From Alphaproteobacteria bacterium UBA3773 (GTDB lineage Bacteria; Pseudomonadota; Alphaproteobacteria; RF32; CAG-239), in NCBI GenBank assembly GCA_002372275.1, contig DFFP01000040.1, positions 1-10,464 on the forward strand: DNA of 10,464 nucleotides. The letters are read 5' to 3'. This document shows positions 5,928-10,464 of this stretch, one piece after another. How positions within the stretch are numbered: the stretch's first letter is position 1; every line of letters starts with the position of its first letter. Below the pieces are notes generated by a model that ran no database searches, was not told the DNA's origin, and saw only the letters and a program-made list of their open reading frames with translations. The position numbers were made by a program, and so were the translations under genes.

Positions 5928-6440
5928 CTAACGTTTTGAAAATTGGTATGAACGACGAGCTTTGGCCTTACCATATTTCTTACGTTCAACAGTTCTGTCA
6001 TCACGTGTCAAGAAACCGGCACTCTTCAAAGCGTTGTGTAATTCCGGCTCATACTCATTCAAAGCTCTTGAAATACCATGTTTAATGGCACCGGCCTGAC
6101 CGGACAAACCACCACCGCTGACTGTACAAATCACATCAAATTCAGATGTTCTGTTGGTGACTTCGAACGGTTGATTGATAATCATTTTCAAAACAGGACG
6201 TGTGAAATAAGCATCGATTGACTTGTCATTAACCGTGATATTTCCTTTGCCGGGCATAATCCAAACTCTGGCAACAGCATCTTTTCTACGACCTGTGGCA
6301 TAAACGCGGCCCTGTTTATCTTTTTTAGATTTTCTTTGAACCTTTACGTCTGAAGCAACGCTGGTTTCAGCTTCTTTAGAAAGCGTTTTCAAATCTTTGA
6401 GTGATTCGATTTTCTTTGATTCTGTTTTCTTTGCAACCAT
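5928..6440 (-). CDS. rpsI: 30S ribosomal protein uS9
   Basis: The protein has 170 residues. The conserved core starts at GRVYATGRRKDAVARVW (44-60) and includes GKGNITVNDK and the glycine-rich SGGGLSGQAGAIKHGISRAL. It ends in the invariant YQFSKR, whose terminal basic tail reaches the ribosomal P site (family knowledge). Compared with E. coli S9 (130 residues), it carries about 41 extra N-terminal residues rich in Lys, Glu and Ser; alphaproteobacterial S9 proteins are often extended here, though this is on the long side. The start ATG shares one base with the rplM stop (TAATG), and AAGGAG lies 9 nt upstream inside rplM. The pair is therefore translationally coupled. A strong terminator follows. 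Confidence 0.97.
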   Translation of the reverse strand: MVAKKTESKKIESLKDLKTLSKEAETSVASDVKVQRKSKKDKQGRVYATGRRKDAVARVWIMPGKGNITVNDKSIDAYFTRPVLKMIINQPFEVTNRTSEFDVICTVSGGGLSGQAGAIKHGISRALNEYEPELHNALKSAGFLTRDDRTVERKKYGKAKARRSYQFSKR

Positions 6441-6907
6441 TATAAAGCACTCCTTTTATTTTTAGGATTAAGAGCAGCGATATCCAAAACTTCAGGCTTT
6501 TGAGCTGAGTGAGGATATTCAGATCCGGCATATACTCTGAGCTTTGTCATTTGAGCACGGCCGAGCGGATTGCGTGAAATCATGCGTTCAACAGCCTTAA
6601 TAACCACGCGTTCCGGATGTGCACTTGATAAAATACGGGCAGGATTCGTTTCTTTAACGCCACCGATCCAACCTGTGTGCTTAAAGTATTGTTTATCTGT
6701 TAATTTTTTACCTGTCATTTTGACTTTTTCGGCATTGATAACGATAACATAGTCGCCGCAATCGATGTTTGGTGTGTAAAGAGGTTTATTTTTACCGCGC
6801 AAAATTTTTGCAACTTCGGCAGCAAGTCTTCCGAGAACGACACCATCAGCGTCAACGACATACCATTTCCGCTCAATATCCGAGGGTTTTGTTGAATATG
6901 TTGTCAT
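6440..6907 (-). CDS. rplM: 50S ribosomal protein uL13
   Basis: The protein has 155 residues, close to the usual 140-155. Recognisable segments are RKWYVVDADGVVLGRLA (13-29), LRGKNKPLYTPNIDCGDYVIVINA (36-59), TGKKLTDKQYFKHTGWIGG and the signature-containing MISRNPLGR (109-117), then LRVYAGSEYPHSAQKPE. It binds 23S rRNA during early 50S assembly. It is the first gene of the rplM-rpsI operon. The start ATG has GGAAG 6 nt upstream and a TTGACA/TATATT promoter some 38-65 nt upstream. Confidence 0.97.
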   Translation of the reverse strand: MTTYSTKPSDIERKWYVVDADGVVLGRLAAEVAKILRGKNKPLYTPNIDCGDYVIVINAEKVKMTGKKLTDKQYFKHTGWIGGVKETNPARILSSAHPERVVIKAVERMISRNPLGRAQMTKLRVYAGSEYPHSAQKPEVLDIAALNPKNKRSAL

Positions 6908-6944
6908 TTTTTTCTTCCATTATTTAATGTTAAAATTCTGCTTC

Positions 6945-6972
6945 AATATACAGATTTTTTTCCTCTTGTCAA
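6945..6972 (-). promoter_or_regulatory. Predicted rplM-rpsI promoter
   Basis: On the minus strand, TTGACA (6972-6967) matches consensus perfectly. A 16-nt spacer and TATATT (6950-6945) follow. The predicted start is near 6938, giving a leader of about 30 nt before the rplM ATG. The strength fits a ribosomal protein operon. Confidence 0.75.
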
Positions 6973-7007
6973 CAACAAAATTTCTTTATTTTTCAATAAC
7001 TTAATCT

Positions 7008-7025
7008 AAGGTATTATAATACCTT
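7008..7025. repeat. Perfect 18-bp AT-rich palindrome
   Basis: AAGGTATT-AT-AATACCTT is its own reverse complement over 18 bp, counting the two central bases. It lies 35 bp upstream of the rplM -35 box and about 95 bp before the promoter at 7121. It could be an operator, a cruciform-prone site or a weak hairpin. Four T on the plus side are too few for a convincing terminator. Function unknown. Confidence 0.5.
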
Positions 7026-7120
7026 TTACTAACATGTTGATTTTTATATGTTTTTGTATTTTTAAAAATAATTCTTATTTAAAAATATAAAAAGCGCACC
7101 AGAAAAAAAGCTATTTTCAC
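7026..7120. other. AT-rich spacer with no recognisable content
   Basis: This stretch lies between the 18-bp palindrome and the plus-strand promoter. It is strongly AT-rich with several A-tracts and T-tracts. I see no open frame with a ribosome-binding site, no further palindrome and no repeat. It could act as an UP-element or curved region for the downstream promoter, but nothing in it demands that. Confidence 0.4.
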
Positions 7121-7149
7121 TTGTCAAATCGTTTTTATTTTGATAAAAT
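7121..7149 (+). promoter_or_regulatory. Predicted promoter for the structured RNA and the downstream secreted-protein gene
   Basis: TTGTCA (7121-7126), a 17-nt spacer and TAAAAT (7144-7149) predict transcription from about 7156. The first bases of the transcript include an AT-rich inverted repeat, ATATGCA (7158-7164) with TGCATAT (7173-7179). I see no second promoter with proper spacing between here and the ATG at 7475, so that gene probably depends on this one. Confidence 0.6.
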
Positions 7150-7182
7150 AATTTCAGATATGCATAGATATTTGCATATTTA

Positions 7183-7421
7183 GAACCAGAAAGATGGTTC
7201 GGAGCCTTCAACAGCTCTCATTTCGAGCGGCAAGGATACTGCCGTTAAGATAAAGGTTATTGTCGTGTATCTAAAAAATCGCATTTATAACCTTTATATG
7301 TATTCCCGACTTGTATCTTTTTTAAAAAGTCGGGGAGCTCTTGGCGTATACAACAGAAGCTTTTCGGCTTCAAAGGCTAAGAGGATCATTTCTCGAAATG
7401 TGATTGTTGAACTCTCCGACC
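7183..7421 (+). ncRNA. Unidentified multi-helix structured RNA or long 5' leader
   Basis: Between the promoter at 7121 and the terminator at 7419 there is dense complementarity. Local hairpins: GAACC/GGTTC (7183-7187, 7196-7200); CGGCA/TGCCG (7228-7232, 7240-7244) with loop AGGATAC; an 11-bp ATAAAGGTTAT helix (7250-7260 with 7287-7297); CCCGACTT/AAGTCGGG (7305-7312, 7327-7334); GAAGC/GCTTC (7356-7360, 7367-7371); CATTT/AAATG (7387-7391, 7396-7400). A long-range stem closes the molecule: CGGAG (7200-7204) with CTCCG (7414-7418), then TTCAAC (7207-7212) with GTTGAA (7406-7411), across a 2x2 internal loop. It abuts the terminator stem. I compared it by memory with tmRNA, RNase P, SRP, 6S and common riboswitches and found no match. 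It may be an independent RNA or an attenuator leader for the gene at 7475. Confidence 0.6.
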
Positions 7422-7442
7422 ACCTTTAGAAAGGTGGTTTTT
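7419..7442 (+). terminator. Intrinsic terminator at the end of the structured RNA
   Basis: ACCACCTTT (7419-7427) pairs with AAAGGTGGT (7430-7438) around a minimal loop and is followed by TTTT (7439-7442) and ATT. It ends only 32 nt before the ATG at 7475. It therefore either defines the 3' end of a stand-alone RNA or attenuates the secreted-protein gene. Its 5' arm (ACC, 7419-7421) can alternatively pair with GGT at 7196-7198. Confidence 0.85.
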
Positions 7443-7474
7443 ATTGGTATTGATGGTCAAAACAGGAGGTTATA

Positions 7475-8293
7475 ATGACATATAGAGATTTGTTAAAAAT
7501 TTTAACTATATCATTTATTTTGCTGATAGTATCCTACTCTCAAGCTTTAGCTCATTCATGGGAAGAAAAAACTTGCAATGATGCAAGCAGATTTCGTTGT
7601 TATAACTGCGGAAACAAATGCACTGCAACACTTTATCAAGATGGTAGGCTCGTTGTTTCCGGAACAGGAATGGTGAATGGTGGAGGTGGTTGGAACACTA
7701 CATTTTCCGAATTATCTGTCAAACCGACTTCTTTAATCATTGAAGAAGGTATTACCGGAGTTGGTACTAATGCTTTTTGGAATGTATCAACAGTTACAAG
7801 CCTTGAATTACCTAATTCATTTCAAACAATAAGCCCAGACGGACTAGATTTTAATGATTACAGCAATCCTGTTGAAAAATTTATTATCGGCGAAAATTCA
7901 AACTTAATCACAGATATACCTATGGCATCAAATGTCACAGTTGTATGCAAAGGAGATGTAGAAGTATGTCGCAAATCCAAAAGTTCTATATTTACCTCCA
8001 AAAATGTAACAGCAACTTTTACCGATGAACTTCGTGATGAAAACGGAAATTTGCTTCAAAAATGGAGTGCAAACGGTTCTGAAACGTATGATGCAAATGG
8101 AAATATTCTGGCTAAATATTCAAAATCAGGTGATTTATTAGCACAATATGTCTATGAGTCCGACGGTTCAACCACAATTTATGATGGTAAGGGAAATATT
8201 ATAGGTTTTAAGGGAAAACGCATCTACACCGTTGATGAAGCCACAAAAGTTGCCTCTCCCAAAGGAAACACCTTTTCAATCAAATACAGATAA
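7475..8293 (+). CDS. Secreted BspA-type leucine-rich-repeat-like protein with YD-like C-terminal repeats
   Basis: The protein has 272 residues. A signal peptide (LLKILTISFILLIVSYSQALA, cleavage near residue 26) predicts export. A Cys-rich start (C34, C42, C45, C49 in KTCNDASRFRCYNCGNKC) precedes TATLYQDGRLVVSGTGMV (50-67). Residues ~87-140 look like one or two BspA/LRR_5 units (SLIIEEGITGVGTNAFWN, SLELPNSFQTIS, KFIIGENSNL). Residues 186-250 hold short repeats of the form DENGNLLQKWS, YDANGNILAKYS, SGDLLAQYVY and YDGKGNIIGF, resembling YD/Rhs-like units. Such proteins form families in gut bacteria and are thought to act at the cell surface; no enzymatic motif is visible. ATG 7475 has a perfect AGGAGG (7464-7469) 5 nt upstream. 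The upstream terminator and structured RNA suggest regulated expression. A shared terminator follows. Confidence 0.85.
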   Translation: MTYRDLLKILTISFILLIVSYSQALAHSWEEKTCNDASRFRCYNCGNKCTATLYQDGRLVVSGTGMVNGGGGWNTTFSELSVKPTSLIIEEGITGVGTNAFWNVSTVTSLELPNSFQTISPDGLDFNDYSNPVEKFIIGENSNLITDIPMASNVTVVCKGDVEVCRKSKSSIFTSKNVTATFTDELRDENGNLLQKWSANGSETYDANGNILAKYSKSGDLLAQYVYESDGSTTIYDGKGNIIGFKGKRIYTVDEATKVASPKGNTFSIKYR

Positions 8294-8310
8294 AAAAGAT
8301 AAAAACAACA

Positions 8311-8337
8311 AAAAAGCCGGCACAAACGCCGGCTTTT
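8311..8337. terminator. Bidirectional terminator between the secreted-protein gene and rplS
   Basis: GCCGGC (8316-8321) pairs with GCCGGC (8328-8333) around loop ACAAAC. Five A (8311-8315) precede it and four T (8334-8337) follow. Read on minus, the hairpin is followed by a long U-rich tract, so it is a strong terminator for the rpsP-rplS operon. Read on plus it ends the gene stopping at 8293. Confidence 0.88.
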
Positions 8338-8356
8338 CATTTTCATCAAAGAAAGA

Positions 8357-8746
8357 TTATTCTTTGCTTGCAGCTGCTTTTGATGTTGCATTCAAATCGT
8401 CTGCAATACGAGCAGATTTTCCGCGCAATGCACGCAAGAAATAAAGTTTAGCTCTGCGAACTTTACCGATTCTGGAAACTTCAATTTTAGCGATATTCGG
8501 AGAATAAAGTGCGAACACACGTTCAACACCTTCACCGAATGAAATTTTACGCACTGTAAAAGAAGAATTCAAACCGTCGTTTTTACGTGCAATACAAACG
8601 CCTTCATAAACCTGAATACGTTCACGATCGCCTTCTTTAACTTTGGTATGAACTTTCAAAGTATCGCCGGCCTTAAAATCAGGAAGATTTTTTCCTTCAA
8701 CGAGCTTTGAGACCTGCTCTTTTTCAAAGTTTTCTAAAATGTTCAT
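8357..8746 (-). CDS. rplS: 50S ribosomal protein bL19
   Basis: The protein has 129 residues; E. coli L19 has 115. Recognisable segments are LPDFKAGDTLKVHTKVKEGDRERIQVYEGVCIAR (21-54), NSSFTVRKISFGEGVERVFALYSP (60-83) and VRRAKLYFLRALRGKSARI (97-115). A short Ala/Ser/Lys tail follows. bL19 sits at the 30S-50S interface. It is the last gene of rpsP-rimM-trmD-rplS, 58 nt after trmD, and ends just before a strong terminator. AAGG lies 8 nt before the ATG. Confidence 0.97.
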   Translation of the reverse strand: MNILENFEKEQVSKLVEGKNLPDFKAGDTLKVHTKVKEGDRERIQVYEGVCIARKNDGLNSSFTVRKISFGEGVERVFALYSPNIAKIEVSRIGKVRRAKLYFLRALRGKSARIADDLNATSKAAASKE

Positions 8747-8804
8747 TATTTTTACCTTTTCTAATAAAAAATTTTTCCTTTTATAACCCTAAACTTTCTT
8801 CAAA

Positions 8805-9485
8805 TCAAGAGATTTTTTTTTTTTGAATTAAATCCGGACGTCTTTCATTTGTCACTTTTAAAGACTGCTCCGCACGCCATTTTTGAATGTTCTGGTGATG
8901 TCCCGAAAGCAAAATTTCAGGAACCCTTTTTCCTTTCCACTCAATCGGACGCGTGTATTGCGGATATTCAAGCAAACCGTCTTCAAAACTTTCATCTGAG
9001 ATGGAAGCGTTGTTACCTAAAACATCGGGCAACAATCTGATCACACCGTCCAGCATAATCATTGCTGCTTGCTCACCGCCGGTTAAAACATAATCGCCGA
9101 TGCTGATTTCATCAGGTTGATATTCTTCCAACACACGTTCATCAATTCCTTCAAAACGATTGCAGATGATTGTCAGCTCTTCCTCACGTGATAATTCATG
9201 AAGTTTTTGCTGTGTCAAAGGTTTTCCTTTCGGGGTCATATAAATCAGTTTTCCGCTTTTATAATTTGCCTCAATGGCAGAACCTAAAATATCGGCACGC
9301 ATAATCATACCTGCCCCGCCACCGCAAGGCGTATCATCAACCGAACCATAGCGATCAGTAGCATAATCTCTGATATTAACCGTTTCAAGCGACCATTTCC
9401 CCTCGGCAAGAGCCTTGCCTGTTAAAGAAAATCCCAAAAAGCCCGGAAAAATTTCGGGATAAAGTGTTAAAATTTTAACTTTCAC
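8805..9485 (-). CDS. trmD: tRNA (guanine37-N1)-methyltransferase
   Basis: The protein has 226 residues; E. coli TrmD has 255, and shorter forms are common. It uses S-adenosylmethionine to methylate G37 next to the anticodon, preventing +1 frameshifting. Visible family segments are LTLYPEIFPG (7-15), DDTPCGGGAGM (50-60), MTPKGKPLTQ (83-92), the knot region FEGIDERV (111-118) and SIGDYVLTGGE (128-138), and SFEDGLLEYPQYTRP (166-180). The usual GRYEGIDER reads NRFEGIDER here, a Gly-to-Asn change at residue 109. The start codon is GTG (9485), with GAGGAG 7 nt upstream. It overlaps the end of rimM by 11 nt, so it is coupled. Near the 3' end is an uninterrupted run of 12 A in the coding strand (8824-8813), encoding the Gln-Lys-Lys-Lys-Ile stretch, which is a slippage-prone site. 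Confidence 0.96.
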   Translation of the reverse strand: MKVKILTLYPEIFPGFLGFSLTGKALAEGKWSLETVNIRDYATDRYGSVDDTPCGGGAGMIMRADILGSAIEANYKSGKLIYMTPKGKPLTQQKLHELSREEELTIICNRFEGIDERVLEEYQPDEISIGDYVLTGGEQAAMIMLDGVIRLLPDVLGNNASISDESFEDGLLEYPQYTRPIEWKGKRVPEILLSGHHQNIQKWRAEQSLKVTNERRPDLIQKKKIS

Positions 9486-10011
9486 CCTTTATCTCCTCAT
9501 CTTCCATATAGACCATTGACCCGAAATTGACCAAAACATATCCCTTTTCAACATTGACTTCATCAACGTAAGTTTTTTGAAACGGAATCATTTGTGTTTC
9601 CTTGGTGTTTTTATATTTTATTTCTAAAATATCACCTGCACCAAAGTTATACACGCCGACAATCTGACCGATTTCTTTTTCATCTGCTTTGCTCAATACT
9701 TTCAAACCGATTAAATCCGCCTGATAAAAGGTATCTTCTTTAAGTTCAGGCATCACCTCGCGCGGAACATAAAGTTCCTCCCCGACAAGAGCCTCAGCAT
9801 CATTTCTGTTGTTTACGCCATCAATTTTAACGCGTACCAACTCTTTGGAAAGGCCGGCCATTTTGCAAACAAATGTTTTGGATCCGTCTTTGCTGAAAAG
9901 CTTGCCGTAGGCACACACATCCTGAGGCTTTGAAGTCCAAGTTTTCAACTTCACTTCGCCTTTGATTCCGTGTGCGGCCACAATTTTTGCCAAACAAATC
10001 AGCTCTGACAT
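9475..10011 (-). CDS. rimM: 16S rRNA processing/30S maturation factor RimM
   Basis: The protein has 178 residues, typical length. The N-terminal RimM domain begins LAKIVAAHGIKGEVKLKTWT (7-26) and includes VRVKIDGVNNRNDAEALVGEELYVPRE (59-85). A PRC-barrel domain (about 95-170) starts YQADLIGLKV and continues through IGQIVGVYNFGAGDILEIKY and MIPFQKTYVDEVN. RimM binds ribosomal protein S19 and helps mature the 30S head. It lies 37 nt downstream of rpsP and overlaps trmD by 11 nt. The Shine-Dalgarno is weak (AGAGA). The acidic C-terminal tail (EDEEIKGE) is encoded partly within the trmD ribosome-binding region. Confidence 0.96.
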   Translation of the reverse strand: MSELICLAKIVAAHGIKGEVKLKTWTSKPQDVCAYGKLFSKDGSKTFVCKMAGLSKELVRVKIDGVNNRNDAEALVGEELYVPREVMPELKEDTFYQADLIGLKVLSKADEKEIGQIVGVYNFGAGDILEIKYKNTKETQMIPFQKTYVDEVNVEKGYVLVNFGSMVYMEDEEIKGES

Positions 10012-10048
10012 TTTTTATCTCTTATTTTAAAGAAGAAAATTTTTTAGC

Positions 10049-10444
10049 TTACTCGGCGGAACCTTCGCCTTCAGAGCTTGAAGCTTGAGCAGCTTCAGCA
10101 GCGGCTTGAGCTTTAGCTTCTTTTTCTTTCAAGCGTTCCAAAGCTTTAGCACGCGGTGCTGATTTTTTGGGTTGTTCACGCATAGTAGGTGCTGCGCAAA
10201 GTCCGAGAGAAGAAAACATTTTTTGTAATCTTTCTGTCGGAAGAGCACCTTTGTTGAGCCATTCGGTAACTTTTGCCGTATCAACCACAAAACGAGCTTC
10301 ATGATCTTTGGGCAAAAGCGGATTATATGTGCCTAATTTTTCAATAAAGCGACCATCACGCGGAGCACGTTGATCTGCAACAACGATACGATAGAACGGA
10401 CGTTTTTTGGAACCGCCTCTTGATAATCTGATACGAACTGCCAT
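10049..10444 (-). CDS. rpsP: 30S ribosomal protein bS16
   Basis: The protein has 131 residues. The core, MAVRIRLSRGGSKKRPFYRIVVADQRAPRDGRFIEKLGTYNPL, continues to about residue 82, matching E. coli S16 (82 residues). A tail of about 45 residues rich in Ala, Glu, Lys and Ser follows; similar tails occur in alphaproteobacterial S16. It binds 16S rRNA in early 30S assembly. It is the first gene of the rpsP-rimM-trmD-rplS operon within the window. AAGGA lies 9 nt before the ATG. Only 20 nt remain upstream, so the promoter is outside the window or the gene continues an operon from further upstream. Confidence 0.97.
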   Translation of the reverse strand: MAVRIRLSRGGSKKRPFYRIVVADQRAPRDGRFIEKLGTYNPLLPKDHEARFVVDTAKVTEWLNKGALPTERLQKMFSSLGLCAAPTMREQPKKSAPRAKALERLKEKEAKAQAAAEAAQASSSEGEGSAE

Positions 10445-10464
10445 TTTTTTTATTCCTTTCTTAA

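Noticed and set aside
7160..7183. A seven-codon open frame right after the predicted transcription start (ATG CAT AGA and so on), as a possible leader peptide.
   Set aside because: No ribosome-binding site, no run of one amino acid typical of attenuation peptides, and it lies in an AT-rich inverted repeat.
7298..7429. A 43-residue open frame inside the structured RNA, starting MYSRLVSFLKSR and ending just within the terminator stem.
   Set aside because: No Shine-Dalgarno precedes the ATG, the region is explained by paired RNA helices, and an open frame of this size is not improbable by chance. A leader peptide remains possible but is unsupported.
7183..7442. Considered tmRNA (including the two-piece alphaproteobacterial form), RNase P RNA, SRP RNA, 6S RNA and common riboswitches for this RNA.
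   Set aside because: No tRNA-like T-arm with CCA, no tag reading frame, no RNase P conserved core and no aptamer signature that I could match. Only a covariance-model search could settle it.
1..10464. Signs of mobile elements, phage genes, toxin-antitoxin pairs or CRISPR repeats across the window.
   Set aside because: No transposase, integrase, terminal inverted repeats, direct-repeat arrays or recognised toxin/antitoxin family is visible.

Overview
The window is AT-rich bacterial DNA that most resembles an alphaproteobacterium. The evidence is the ribosomal gene order rpsP-rimM-trmD-rplS, the rplM-rpsI pair, a uS9 with a long N-terminal extension and a bS16 with an Ala/Glu-rich tail. A secreted leucine-rich-repeat protein of a kind common in gut bacteria hints at a host-associated lifestyle; that is inference. 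I see no prophage, insertion sequence, CRISPR array, tRNA or rRNA.

Layout. Positions 2-331 hold the 3' end of a divergent S-adenosylmethionine-synthetase-like gene, followed by a small DUF4177-type gene (426-644). A bidirectional terminator (711-747) separates these from a five-gene minus-strand operon (4823 down to 792): a secreted alpha/beta hydrolase with a cysteine nucleophile elbow, a secreted cyclophilin-like protein, a flavoprotein with a four-cysteine iron-sulfur motif, a secreted carboxymuconolactone decarboxylase-cupin fusion, and a membrane-anchored metallophosphoesterase. Spacings are 4-nt overlap, 13, 10 and 11 nt. A divergent lysR gene (4951-5838) lies on the other side of a 127-bp intergenic region. 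That region holds a perfect 27-bp palindrome, which overlaps the lysR -35 box and is centred about 66 bp upstream of the predicted operon start. This is the classical LysR-family arrangement. The lysR mRNA is probably leaderless.

Next come rplM-rpsI (minus), then a 567-bp intergenic region. On the plus strand this region carries a promoter (7121-7149) and a multi-helix RNA of about 240 nt, closed by a long-range 5'/3' stem that abuts an intrinsic terminator (7419-7442). Only 32 nt separate the terminator from a secreted LRR-like gene (7475-8293), so this looks like an attenuated 5' leader or a stand-alone RNA with read-through. I do not recognise its family. The window ends with rplS, trmD, rimM and rpsP on the minus strand, running as rpsP-rimM-trmD-rplS.

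The two most interesting objects are the LysR-controlled envelope/redox operon, possibly a response to a small electrophile, quinone or lactone (function inferred, substrate unknown), and the unidentified structured RNA.
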